Below are positions 25,845 to 34,326 of a stretch of DNA of 64,000 nt, piece after piece. Below the pieces are notes generated by a model that made no database searches, was not told the DNA's origin, and was given only the letters and a program-made list of their open reading frames with translations. This DNA is from Rhizobium sp. BK196 (lineage in GTDB: Bacteria > Pseudomonadota > Alphaproteobacteria > Rhizobiales > Rhizobiaceae). Every line of letters begins with the position of its first letter. Position 1 is the first letter of the stretch. The stretch spans positions 186,001 to 250,000 of the forward strand of contig NZ_JACHZB010000009.1 of the NCBI RefSeq assembly GCF_014193255.1, in the 5' to 3' direction. A program made the translations under genes and the position numbers.

Positions 25845-27616
25845 TCAAAAATATTGGCTTGTGCTGGCGGTGGCGGCGCGGCCAGGTTCTTCAGCGCCGT
25901 GATCACGTGCAGCATGGTCTGCGGAAAATGCCCGACCTGACACTGATCGAGGAAGACGGTCAGATAATCGTCGCCCTTCTTATGCTTGAACAGGGCCACA
26001 AAGGCCGGGCGGTAAGACTCGTCTGGCGAGCCTTGCGGCGGCACGAGAATATTCAGCGCCTGCGGCCATTCACCGGCCGCGACGAAGAACTGCACGAACC
26101 AGGCTTGCATTGCAACCGACACCTCGGCTGCAAGGAGGTGTTCGAAGCCGGCATAGGGCTGTTCGAATGCGGTGTCGCAGGAGGTGACGATCGCCTGGCG
26201 CTCGGCGTCGGCCTGTTGATCGAAGATCGTGGCGACAGTTTTCCCGAGGCTGCGGAAGAACGCCGCGAACGAAGCAACCGCTGTCTGGCCACCTGCGTCG
26301 AACGGAACCCATCCGAGAGAATCCAGGCGTTGGTAGTTCAGCGGCTCAAGTTCTGCAGCTCGACGGGCGACGGCGCTGTATGCAACGAGTTCGGTCTTGC
26401 CCTCGACGACGATGACGCGACGGGCGAGAAGTGCCTCGCAAAAGCGTGTGCGAAAGCCGTCGCGGAACGTCTTGAGCTTGAGATTTTCCGGAAGCGCAAT
26501 GTTCGATGCGGTTAGGACACCTGCTGCGTTGCGGGTCATGACCATCATCTGTTCCGGCTGGAACTGCTCGATCACATACGGCGAGTGCGAGGTGAAGAGT
26601 GCCTGCGAAGCGATACCTCTAACCTTGTCGACGACGCGCTTTTGCACGTGAGGCGGAAGCGAGAGTTCCGGCTCCTCCATGGCAAAGATGACGCGACCGT
26701 TGCGACGCTCCGCGATGAGCCCCAGCATTGCGAGCACCAGCGCGTTTATCGTTCCTGAGCCCTGATGCTGGAAGGGAGCGGCATAACCCGGCACGCCCGT
26801 CGCAAGGAAGGATTTGAGGACGCGCCGGAGATCCTCGCGCGTCAGTTCGGAGACCCGGAGATGAGGTGCATCGGCCCATTCGCCCGGCACGATGTCGCGC
26901 ATGGCGTCGCGAATGGCGGTTAGAATACGCCCGAATTCTAGGTCGTTGGCACCCACGACATCGAGGTCGCGAAGCTGCCGAAGCAGCCCTTCCCACATTC
27001 GGGTACGGACTTCGTAAGTTTTCAAAATAATGTCCAGAAGCGAGCCACGCTCCATCGAGAGCGCACGGGTTCCGGTTCGGAGTGCGCGAAGGTGAAGAAA
27101 GCCGAATTCGCGCTTATCGCTCGATCGGCACTCGTTGATGGGTGCGCCGTCCTCATGCCGCGGCACCGCGAACCATGTTTTGGCGGTGAAATCGTCGTTC
27201 TCTGGGTCGTAGGCCCCTTCAAAGCGGATACGAACTGCAGGCTCGATCCCCGGCTGACCAAGGTTTGCACCCTGACCGGCCCCGATCAGCGAGCGGTCGA
27301 CCTGCCGCCAGAATTCGAGATTGTTGCGGAACTTCGTGCAGTGCTGCTCATCGAGACCCGCGATTACAACTTCAACGGCGACGTGTTTTTGCGGCACACC
27401 TTCAACAGGCAGATAATCGCCGCCATAGAAGTCGTGCTCGTCAATGGCTTGTGTCCGCGCCAATCGGTCTGCGCCGATGGCGAGTTCTATTGCCTCGAAT
27501 ACTGTCGATTTTCCGGTGTTGTTATCGCCCAGCAGGACGGATGTTCCGGAAAAATGGACCTCCGCCTCCCGAATTCCCCGAAAATTTTCGATATGAACAC
27601 GAGCGATACGCACCAT
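25841..27616 (-). CDS. gajA: Gabija nuclease GajA (OLD-family ATPase-TOPRIM)
   Basis: A 591-residue OLD-family protein. The ABC-type ATPase half shows Walker A GDNNTGKST (about 30-38), a signature-like QGSGTINALVLA (285-296), Walker B VIFAMEEPELS (309-319) and FTSHSP (341-346). The TOPRIM half shows VVEGKTE (Glu405) and IFDQQAD (Asp466, Asp470), the metal-binding residues of the nuclease. This architecture with an overlapping UvrD-like gene defines Gabija/class 2 OLD. The start ATG has GGAGG 4 bases upstream. A HEPN-like gene lies 140 bp upstream on the same strand. Confidence 0.9.
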   Translation of the reverse strand: MVRIARVHIENFRGIREAEVHFSGTSVLLGDNNTGKSTVFEAIELAIGADRLARTQAIDEHDFYGGDYLPVEGVPQKHVAVEVVIAGLDEQHCTKFRNNLEFWRQVDRSLIGAGQGANLGQPGIEPAVRIRFEGAYDPENDDFTAKTWFAVPRHEDGAPINECRSSDKREFGFLHLRALRTGTRALSMERGSLLDIILKTYEVRTRMWEGLLRQLRDLDVVGANDLEFGRILTAIRDAMRDIVPGEWADAPHLRVSELTREDLRRVLKSFLATGVPGYAAPFQHQGSGTINALVLAMLGLIAERRNGRVIFAMEEPELSLPPHVQKRVVDKVRGIASQALFTSHSPYVIEQFQPEQMMVMTRNAAGVLTASNIALPENLKLKTFRDGFRTRFCEALLARRVIVVEGKTELVAYSAVARRAAELEPLNYQRLDSLGWVPFDAGGQTAVASFAAFFRSLGKTVATIFDQQADAERQAIVTSCDTAFEQPYAGFEHLLAAEVSVAMQAWFVQFFVAAGEWPQALNILVPPQGSPDESYRPAFVALFKHKKGDDYLTVFLDQCQVGHFPQTMLHVITALKNLAAPPPPAQANIFE

Positions 27617-27756
27617 AGCCTCCGAAAGCCGCGCTTCTTGCTGATTCGATCAATAGCATCCTGCACTGAGCTTGTCCGTCGCCGCTAAGCAATCGATCCG
27701 GTATCTACAATCTTTGAGGGTGTAACCTTTATCCGGCCGATAACCGCCAGTCAGCC

Positions 27757-28548
27757 TTAGAGTGCGAAAGTCTGTCGCGGCCCAGGCCACTCGTCGTTCT
27801 CCATTTGAAGGGCAAGATCCGCGCTGGCGATGCGCCGCAAGCTCGATGCCGCGATGAACTGTACACCCAAAGCGAGCTTGACGACTTGCAGACGCTTCAA
27901 GCCTGCAGGTTTGTATCGGCTTTCGACATAGGGCGGCAGCGCGGCAACAACGGCTTGGACACGCGTGTCGTCGCGATGTGGCCTCGTCTCCGCCATGCGG
28001 AGGGCAAGCAGCGACAGATTGTGCCCGTCTTTTCCTCTCCTGAAGGACTGAGGGTCAACGCCGTCCCAGACGAGAGCCGCTTTCAGCGAGAGTTCCGCGA
28101 CCATGCAAATCGGCTGGATGACAGAGTCATGGCTGAATGTCGTCGGCAGCGTGTTCGCCACATCTTCGATGTTCGATCGTGCCATGCGCCAGAGCGTGAT
28201 CGCCGCCGGAGCGCCGTGCTCAACTTCATCTAGGCCCATGGTGAGATCATGGAGGTCGGCGACCGCGAGAGCCATCTCACCGGCGATTGTCCGGTCCTGC
28301 CGGCACCAATTCCACCATTCCTCGGCGCTGCTGAAACCGGACAATTCCCAGGGCTGAAGCAAGCGTTCGCCGAACACAACCGGGAAAGTGAGCTTTCGAA
28401 CCTGGTCGACGGATGCAGCGAACCCGATGCCTGCGCCCGGCCAACTCGTAGTGACTTCGGGCATCATGGCGGTGTAAGCGTCCATGATCCGTTTGACGTC
28501 AGGGTTTCCACCAACACCCATGACAAAATTGGAGCCGAGTAGTTCCAT
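27757..28548 (-). CDS. HEPN-like helical protein upstream of Gabija
   Basis: A 263-residue protein. The C-terminal part has the pattern ELSLKAALVWDGVDPQSF ... KDGHNLSLLAL ... YVESRYKP, which resembles non-catalytic HEPN bundles; no Rx4H is seen. The first ATG is at 28548, but the same frame continues upstream with coding-like sequence (TLDELRRLDLKYAEEG, then VHVHQRPFRAA) to an in-frame TAA, with no ATG, GTG or TTG between. The gene may be 5'-truncated, may start at a CTG, or may carry a nonsense mutation (a same-frame ATG lies at 28713). It could be an accessory gene of the Gabija locus, but linkage is positional only. Confidence 0.55.
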   Translation of the reverse strand: MELLGSNFVMGVGGNPDVKRIMDAYTAMMPEVTTSWPGAGIGFAASVDQVRKLTFPVVFGERLLQPWELSGFSSAEEWWNWCRQDRTIAGEMALAVADLHDLTMGLDEVEHGAPAAITLWRMARSNIEDVANTLPTTFSHDSVIQPICMVAELSLKAALVWDGVDPQSFRRGKDGHNLSLLALRMAETRPHRDDTRVQAVVAALPPYVESRYKPAGLKRLQVVKLALGVQFIAASSLRRIASADLALQMENDEWPGPRQTFAL

Positions 28549-28936
28549 TGCGGCACGAAAGGGCCGCTGATGGACGTGGACGCCTTCTTCAGCGTATTTC
28601 AGATCCAGCCGGCGAAGCTCGTCTAACGTCCATGCGGTCCTGCGCTGCTTTCCTTATGTGCGTTTTTTAAGTTTTCCGTATCGGCGGAAGGCCGTTTTTG
28701 CGGGGACGGACATCGAGAGGTTTTTGGCGCCGAGCCCGTAGAAGTCCCGTTCATTCGTTGGGCAGATCCCCGAATGGATTGATCATCAGATCGCCGCCGT
28801 GGAGCGAGAAAGGCTTTTGACATAGTGGTCCCGATGGCGAGGCAAGGCGCGCCCATCATTGAGGGAACCTGGCGGAGTGATGCCAGCGGATGTGTATTGG
28901 CCACCAACAATCCGTTCACGCCGCCCGCCTGCCCGC
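28549..28936. other. 388-bp region with a probable lost 5' coding part
   Basis: The part next to 28548 reads as coding in the minus frame of the HEPN-like gene for 35 codons up to a TAA; beyond it the frame stays open to an ATG at 28713. No terminator, RNA or other gene is recognised in the remainder. Confidence 0.5.
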
Positions 28937-29545
28937 CTAAGGAAGCCGCTTAATGAGGAGTTTGTCCCAGACGTTTCGGAGCGGCTCCCTCAGAAGGTCG
29001 ATGATGACGGAGTGATCCGCTAGGCTTAGCTCCGCGCCGTAGTCGACGATCCCCAGCCCAAATAGCCGCTGGTTCATGTAAATAGACGTCACCCGCTCCG
29101 CATCGACTGGCAGTGATGGGTTCAGACTGCAAATGTACGGCACCCGGATCAGGTGGCTCATCTCGTTGAAAACGGTATTCAGCCGGGGGAGCACTAGCTT
29201 CATCTCATCTGCTTGAAAATCGTAATCCACACGACCGCGGTGGACGGAATCCCACGGCGTTACAACGATCATCTCGAGCTGACCGAAGTGCTCGGTCATC
29301 ACCTGCCAATCGAAGCTGCTCAAAGAACCACCGTTAGGGTGATTATGCAGAAGCTTTAACTTCTCGCCATTCAGCAGCCGCGCCTTGATCTCGTCGGCCA
29401 AGTCTCCGCCTTCTCTCGGGTGGCTCGCATGATGAAGCACCTTTTCCCCGGCTTCATCGAGATAAATATGCTCTTCCGACGACAGCATTGGACCGATGTG
29501 ATCAAGGATCGCCCGCTCAAGCGGCGTCAGCGTACTGAATGTCAT
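28937..29545 (-). CDS. JAMM/MPN-like protein (putative metalloprotease fold)
   Basis: A 202-residue protein with a motif close to JAMM: LLHNHPNGGSLSSFD gives His67-x-His69, a Ser and Asp79, with Glu31/Glu34 (YLDEAGEKV) as candidate upstream acids. The spacing is one residue shorter than in RadC. JAMM proteins include deubiquitinase-like and RadC-like members; no ubiquitin-like or E1/E2 gene was recognised nearby. The ATG overlaps the stop of the preceding gene (ATGA), so the two act as a pair. Confidence 0.6.
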   Translation of the reverse strand: MTFSTLTPLERAILDHIGPMLSSEEHIYLDEAGEKVLHHASHPREGGDLADEIKARLLNGEKLKLLHNHPNGGSLSSFDWQVMTEHFGQLEMIVVTPWDSVHRGRVDYDFQADEMKLVLPRLNTVFNEMSHLIRVPYICSLNPSLPVDAERVTSIYMNQRLFGLGIVDYGAELSLADHSVIIDLLREPLRNVWDKLLIKRLP

Positions 29546-29946
29546 TCGGTATCCTTAGCGCGCTCGATTGTGGCTTCGTACCGCCCATCTGGTAGCTTCT
29601 TGTAAAAAATCTTCCCGCCGCGTTTGTAGACCAGGACCTGGATCTGCCCCCACGTATCGATCTTCGCCAGGATTTCGTTCGCCATAACCGGATCATGAAT
29701 GATGCTCGATGGCGGCAGCTCGAAGCCGGTCTCAAGGTTCGGGGCAACTCCGGGGAATGCCTCGGTCCTTGCGTCCATGGGGATATCAGACGCGTCGATG
29801 GTGATCGTGTAGACGCCGCCGTTATCGATGACGCTTCTAATGACGTTGACTCGTCTTCTAAAAACTTGACCATTTTCCCTCGTATACGCCTCGCAATCTC
29901 GAATCTTTCCGGTGTCTCGTGGAAAGTCATAGCAGATTGCAATCAC
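29542..29946 (-). CDS. Hypothetical partner of the JAMM-like protein
   Basis: A 134-residue protein starting with GTG (MIAICYDFPRDTGK), rich in beta strands (GGVYTITIDASDIP, GQIQVLVYKRGGKIFYKKLP) and without a recognised domain. Its stop overlaps the JAMM-like start (ATGA), and its GTG overlaps the TGA of a 25-codon frame upstream (GTGA). The frame also reads coding-like for a dozen codons upstream of the GTG, so a longer start cannot be excluded. A substrate or regulator of the JAMM-like protein is possible by position only. Confidence 0.6.
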   Translation of the reverse strand: MIAICYDFPRDTGKIRDCEAYTRENGQVFRRRVNVIRSVIDNGGVYTITIDASDIPMDARTEAFPGVAPNLETGFELPPSSIIHDPVMANEILAKIDTWGQIQVLVYKRGGKIFYKKLPDGRYEATIERAKDTE

Positions 29947-30020
29947 ATCACGAGAAACTCGCGCATGATTATCGATTCGGCAGGAGCGTCTTCGTCAAAA
30001 CTGCTCAAGAACCGTTGCAT
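29943..30020 (-). CDS. Possible 25-residue leader peptide
   Basis: A small frame (MQRFLSSFDEDAPAES and on) ends in TGA, overlapping the GTG start of the next gene as GTGA. The ribosome site (GGCGG) is weak. The exact overlap continues the pattern of coupled genes downstream. No family known. Confidence 0.3.
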   Translation of the reverse strand: MQRFLSSFDEDAPAESIIMREFLVM

Positions 30021-30156
30021 AATGCCGCCGGCAATCTAACCATAGCGAGAGCTGAAATTCACACAACTCGGAATTCTCTGAGATAGGAATAGCTTGCATA
30101 ACTGCTGTTGAAGCCCTGCAATCTCCAATTCAATCAAGGAGTTAACCAACCTTGTG

Positions 30157-30190
30157 CAACGGGCCCGACGGTTCGAGTCCTTTCAAGGCG
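30157..30190 (+). repeat. 34-bp tRNA-3'-end-like repeat, copy A
   Basis: The sequence from CAACGGGCCCG to TTTCAAGGCG contains GGTTCGAGTCC, like a tRNA T-loop. It matches 27 of 34 positions of 56484-56517 without gaps, in the same orientation. No tRNA body precedes it. It may be an integration-site relict. Confidence 0.5.
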
Positions 30191-30197
30191 CTAACCT

Positions 30198-31103
30198 TCA
30201 CGTCAGGCCGACCTTTTTGACAACATCGATGAATGCTCTCAGCGCTGGCGGCACAAGCCGGTGGCCGGGATAGTAGAGGCACAGCCCTTCGTATGGTGGG
30301 GACCAGCCGTCTAATAGAGACAACAAGGCGCCTGTCTCCAGATGACCTCTGCAAAGTCTCTCCGGAATGTAGGAAACTCCCAAGCCGCGGAGGGCAGCTT
30401 GCAGAGCAAGCTCCGATCGATTGACCGTAAGCACCCCATCTGGCTCGACAGAAATTCTCTTCCCGCCCTTTTCGAATTCCCAACGGTAGGGAACACCGCT
30501 CGCCGGTCTGGAACGAACACAGGCGAAACCTTCCAGTTCTTCTGGCGACGAAGGAAGGCGGCGGCCTCTCAAATAATCCGGCGATCCAACGACCATCATC
30601 CGCGACATTTCCCCGAACTTCAGAGCAATCATGTCCTTGGGGACGTCATCGCCCAGCCGAAATGCCGCGTCAAAACCCTCCGCCACGATGTCAACGAAGC
30701 CGGAGTTTGCGGCCAGTTCAAACTGCACGTGAGGATATTCGTTGAGGAATGTCGGTACCACTGCCTCCATGAGCAAGGTCGCCACAACGTCAGATGCTAA
30801 AACGCGGAGAATGCCTCGCGGGGTGTTCTTTGTATTCGCAGCCTCCGTCAACGCATCATCCAAACCATGAATAAGCGGGGTCAGTCGCAGGGCCAGCGCG
30901 TCGCCGGCTGCCGTAAGTGAAACGCTTCGCGTGCTCCTGTGGAGAAGACGGGTCTCCAGTCGCGCCTCGAGCCTCTGGATAAAATGGCTAAGCGTTGAAG
31001 GTGCAATACCGAGTTCGTCGGCCGCCTTTCGAAAATTCCGGTAGCGCGCAGCGGCAAGAAAAGCATTCAACTCGGCGAAAGTCGGTCTTTCATTCATGGC
31101 CAA
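30198..31103 (-). CDS. LysR family transcriptional regulator
   Basis: A 301-residue LysR regulator. The N-terminal winged HTH (FRKAADELGIAPSTLSHFIQ, about 24-43) is followed by LETRLLHRSTRSVSLTAAG, the usual linker, and a periplasmic-binding-protein-like effector domain (about 92-298). It is divergent from the SDR gene at 31196 with 92 bp between them, so it likely controls that gene and itself. The ATG at 31103 is used; a second ATG lies two codons in. No inducer can be named. Confidence 0.9.
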   Translation of the reverse strand: MAMNERPTFAELNAFLAAARYRNFRKAADELGIAPSTLSHFIQRLEARLETRLLHRSTRSVSLTAAGDALALRLTPLIHGLDDALTEAANTKNTPRGILRVLASDVVATLLMEAVVPTFLNEYPHVQFELAANSGFVDIVAEGFDAAFRLGDDVPKDMIALKFGEMSRMMVVGSPDYLRGRRLPSSPEELEGFACVRSRPASGVPYRWEFEKGGKRISVEPDGVLTVNRSELALQAALRGLGVSYIPERLCRGHLETGALLSLLDGWSPPYEGLCLYYPGHRLVPPALRAFIDVVKKVGLT

Positions 31104-31195
31104 ATGGCTAACAGTCTATACGAGACTGTGCAATTCCCCTTCGCCTCGTCGCTCATTAAATCAGCGTGACATCGCGAATTCAAAGGATCTTTCAA

Positions 31196-32032
31196 ATGCA
31201 CAAAGTCTGGTTCATAACTGGAATTGGGCGCGGTTTAGGCCGCCAATTGGCTGAACAGCTGCTCCACCTCGGGCACTCCGTTTTTGGTACTGCCCGCAGC
31301 AGAACAGACGTCCAGGATCTGATCGCAAGCTACCCCGAGTCCTTGATGGTCGAACAACTCGACCTGGCCAACGATGCGTCAAGGTTCCCGGCCGTGGTCG
31401 AGGCAGCCGCCACCAAGTTCGGGGCGATCGACATTTTCGTTAATAACGCCGGCTATGGTCTCTTTGGTGCGGCGGAGAGCATTGAAGAAGGGCACTTGCG
31501 GCGACAGCTCGAGGTCAATCTGGTCGCCCCTATGCTCCTGACCAAATACGCTCTCGCTCACATGCGCCCGCGCGGCAAAGGTACTATCGTCGCAATTTCC
31601 AGCTACGGCGGCCAAGCCACACATCCGGGAGCCTCGGTTTATCATGCGAGCAAATGGGGGTTAGAAGGTTACTTCGAGGCACTTTCGAAGGAGCTCGGCT
31701 TCTTCGGGCTTCGTGTCTTGATCGTCGAGCCGGGCAGTGCGCGAACCTCGTTCCGCAGCGCTGCAGCAGATCACCTATCAATTACGCTTCCTGGCTACGA
31801 TCAGACTCCGCTCGCTTCTCTCGGGTCAGAGTTGCGAGATCCTTCTCGAAGCCCGATAGGAAATCCTGAAAAAATTGCCGCTGCCATCATCAAAGCCACT
31901 GATGATCCGACGAGTTCTCTCCGGCTCGTTCTCGGTAGCGATGCATATACGAACATAGCGAGCGCGCTGTCTGACAGATTGGCCGAAGTCGAGGGCCAGC
32001 GATCGACGGCCCCGTCGACGGATTTCGCTTGA
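31196..32032 (+). CDS. Short-chain dehydrogenase/reductase
   Basis: A 278-residue classical SDR. The cofactor loop TGIGRGLG, NNAGYG and the active-site YHASK (with Ser in AISSYGG) are intact. The ATG at 31196 follows AAAGGATC; an upstream start would add unrelated residues. Length and the C-terminal extension fit the retinol-dehydrogenase-like SDRs common in soil bacteria. Substrate unknown. Divergent from a LysR gene, its probable regulator. A hairpin terminator follows at 32076-32107. Confidence 0.9.
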   Translation: MHKVWFITGIGRGLGRQLAEQLLHLGHSVFGTARSRTDVQDLIASYPESLMVEQLDLANDASRFPAVVEAAATKFGAIDIFVNNAGYGLFGAAESIEEGHLRRQLEVNLVAPMLLTKYALAHMRPRGKGTIVAISSYGGQATHPGASVYHASKWGLEGYFEALSKELGFFGLRVLIVEPGSARTSFRSAAADHLSITLPGYDQTPLASLGSELRDPSRSPIGNPEKIAAAIIKATDDPTSSLRLVLGSDAYTNIASALSDRLAEVEGQRSTAPSTDFA

Positions 32033-32075
32033 ACATCGTCCCCTAAACGGACGCGGCCAGGGCCGCCTTTGATGA

Positions 32076-32107
32076 TGTCGCCACCTGCAAAAAAGCAGGT
32101 GGTGACA
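32076..32107. terminator. Bidirectional hairpin terminator
   Basis: A 13-bp stem (TGTCGCCACCTGC with GCAGGTGGTGACA, one G-T pair) and an A6 loop lie between two convergent genes. T-tracts are weak on both sides. Confidence 0.6.
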
Positions 32108-32126
32108 TTGTTCCTTCTAGCCTGCT

Positions 32127-33368
32127 TCATCTGGATGAGGATTTGGTGTGCTTCCAGGCTTCATCGAGAGCGAGGGCGATTATCTCCATCACTGCGGCTG
32201 CCGCACCGATCATCCAGACATCACCCACTGCGATGATCCCTGCGCCGATGGCGCTGCCAATGGAAAAGCCCAGATACATGGTGGATGTATTGAGCGAGAG
32301 GGCGACGGAAGCATGGTTGTGCCCGCCTGCAACGATCAGACGCGCCATCTGGGCAGGAAAGAAGGACCAGACGCTGAAGCCCCATCCGGCGATGGCGAGC
32401 AGGGCCAGCGAAACGGCCGCCGCGCCTGGAAGCTTTGTTGCAACCGCCAGGCCTGCGAAGGATAGGGCGAGCGCAACAAGAGAGAGACTGGCCACCTTCA
32501 GCGAGCCGAAACGATCGTTCAGTACGCCGCCGGTGAAGACGCCGAGCGCCGCGAATACGCCCCACAACGTGACCGTCGCCGCAATGCCCTTGTCGGCGAA
32601 CCCCAGGGTTTGCGATAGATAGGGTGCGATATAGGGGTAGGCCGTATAGGCTCCCATCGACCAAAACAGCGTCACCGACAGGAGCTTCAGAACGGGTGCC
32701 TGGCGGATTACCCCAATACGCTCGGCAAGACTTGCGATAGTCATATGCGCGCCGGCGTTGCGTCCGACACCTGCCAGGATGCCGATGATCGCGATAGCTC
32801 CCATGGCGGCAACCATGATAAACGTTGAGCGCCAGCCGAACGCGTGGCCAATAATCGAACCGAGCGGCAAGCCGAGTGCTATGGCGATCGTCATTCCACC
32901 GCTGACGATGGCAAGTGCGCGTCCGCGTTTCTCGGTCGGCACAATCATTCCGGCGAGCGCATTGGCGTTTGGCGCATAAAGACCGGCGGCGACCGCCATC
33001 AGGATGCGGGCAAACATCAGGGTACCGAACCCCGGGGCGAAAGCCGCGATCAAATTGCCGATCGTGAAAATCGTCATGGCGAGCAGCAAAGTATCTCGCC
33101 GACGCAGCGCGCCCGTCACGACCGTTGCGATCGGGGAGCTGAGGGCCAGGACCAAAGTAAAGACGACCACTAGCATGGCCGTTGCCGACAGGCTCATGCC
33201 TAAATCGGCTGAGATGGTCGGCAACAATGGGGCGATCATGAAACCTTCGGTGCCGATTGCGAAGGTGCCGAGTGCCAGGAACCACGCCGGCAGCATGGAC
33301 GGCTGTGGTTGTCGCCGCTCTACGCCGCTGACGGGTATGGCGGATTTCAGATCATGTTTCTGCAGCAT
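32127..33368 (-). CDS. MFS transporter (DHA1/AraJ-like)
   Basis: A 413-residue major facilitator with about 12 membrane segments. It starts after a cytosolic tail at WFLALGTFAIGTEGFMIAPL, typical of the AraJ/YdhP group of sugar and drug efflux carriers. The motif A region between TM2 and TM3 is present in altered form (TGALRRRDTLLL). The start ATG has CGGAGGTTACC upstream, which decides it. It follows an SDR gene on the same strand with a 60-bp gap, so the two may be co-transcribed. Substrate cannot be told. Confidence 0.88.
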   Translation of the reverse strand: MLQKHDLKSAIPVSGVERRQPQPSMLPAWFLALGTFAIGTEGFMIAPLLPTISADLGMSLSATAMLVVVFTLVLALSSPIATVVTGALRRRDTLLLAMTIFTIGNLIAAFAPGFGTLMFARILMAVAAGLYAPNANALAGMIVPTEKRGRALAIVSGGMTIAIALGLPLGSIIGHAFGWRSTFIMVAAMGAIAIIGILAGVGRNAGAHMTIASLAERIGVIRQAPVLKLLSVTLFWSMGAYTAYPYIAPYLSQTLGFADKGIAATVTLWGVFAALGVFTGGVLNDRFGSLKVASLSLVALALSFAGLAVATKLPGAAAVSLALLAIAGWGFSVWSFFPAQMARLIVAGGHNHASVALSLNTSTMYLGFSIGSAIGAGIIAVGDVWMIGAAAAVMEIIALALDEAWKHTKSSSR

Positions 33369-33428
33369 GGTAACCTCCGGCCGAGTGGCCCGGCCGCTCT
33401 TCGAGCAGCCGGGTCTCAGACTGTTGCG

Positions 33429-34187
33429 TCAGACGGGGATGGGGTTGGCCACCAGAGATTCGTTGAAGGCGTTAAAGAGCGCGTGCTCTCCGCTGCCGGG
33501 ATTGTCGCGGATGGCCTTGATTTCCTCGACATAGATCTCCTCGGCTTCGGTCCCAAGGCCCTTCATCGTCTTCTCGATGAAGATGTCGAGCGGCATTGCG
33601 CGCGGATCACCGCTCTTCTTGATCAGATCCGTGTCGACCCACGGCGGTGCGATTTCCTGCACGCTGACGCTGGTGCCGCGCAGCTGGAAACGCTGCGATA
33701 GAGCGTAGGAATGGAGTGCCGCCTTGGTAGCGGAATAGACGGCCGTGGTGGCGAGCGGCAGATAGGCCAGGACCGACGTGTTGTGGATGATCGTCGCCTT
33801 TGGCTGAGCCTTGAGATGATCGATCAGCGCCGAAGTCAGGCGGATCGGGCCAAGCAGATTCGTGTCGATGATCCGCCGCGATTGCGCGTCATCGATCTTT
33901 CCGCCGGCGTCGTCGAAAGGCATGATACCTGCGTTGTTGACGAGGACATTCAGTGCCGGATAGTCGCGAATGAGGCTTGCTGCGACGCGCTCGATATCTG
34001 TGGGATCAGCGATGTCGAGTTCGACGCCGTCCATGCCGGGATTGGCTGCGGTCACCTCGTCGAGCAGCGCTTTGCGGCGGCCGGCGATGATGACTTTGTT
34101 ACCGAGGCGGTGGAAGGATTCCGCCAACGCGCGGCCGATGCCGGATGTGCCACCGGTGATGAAGATCGTATTGTTCTCAAGTTGCAT
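33429..34187 (-). CDS. SDR family oxidoreductase (DltE-like)
   Basis: A 252-residue SDR with TGGTSGIG, NNAGIMPFD and the active-site YSATK, plus an upstream Ser (NTSVLAYL). Sequence pattern and the C-terminal half (EIAPPWVDTDL, then KTMKGLGTEAEEI) match DltE/YdfG-like short-chain oxidoreductases. The ATG at 34187 has TAGGAGAG upstream. It is upstream of the MFS gene on the same strand. A perfect inverted repeat 81 bp upstream (34268-34291) is a candidate operator. Confidence 0.9.
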   Translation of the reverse strand: MQLENNTIFITGGTSGIGRALAESFHRLGNKVIIAGRRKALLDEVTAANPGMDGVELDIADPTDIERVAASLIRDYPALNVLVNNAGIMPFDDAGGKIDDAQSRRIIDTNLLGPIRLTSALIDHLKAQPKATIIHNTSVLAYLPLATTAVYSATKAALHSYALSQRFQLRGTSVSVQEIAPPWVDTDLIKKSGDPRAMPLDIFIEKTMKGLGTEAEEIYVEEIKAIRDNPGSGEHALFNAFNESLVANPIPV

Positions 34188-34267
34188 GAAAGCTCTCCTA
34201 ACTTGTAGCCGTTTCAATGGAAGCCGGGTTTCGATGGGGAAGATCATGCTTCATCGCTTCGATGTTA

Positions 34268-34291
34268 GAAATGACGACTAAACGTCATTTC
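34268..34291. promoter_or_regulatory. Perfect inverted repeat, candidate operator
   Basis: GAAATGACG and CGTCATTTC form 9-bp arms around ACTAAA. It sits upstream of the SDR gene starting at 34187 and downstream of the AhpD-like gene. The nearby GlxA- or HxlR-type regulators could bind it. Confidence 0.5.
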
Positions 34292-34326
34292 AGGACATGA
34301 GGGTCGCATGATCGTGATGGACTGTG

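Noticed and set aside
30157..30190. Complete tRNA gene at the TTCGA motif
   Set aside because: No acceptor 5' strand, D-arm or anticodon arm could be found upstream, and the T-stem pairing is poor.
32221..33285. Minus-strand frame of 354 codons inside the MFS gene
   Set aside because: It is Arg/His-rich, in another frame of the clear MFS gene, and not protein-like.
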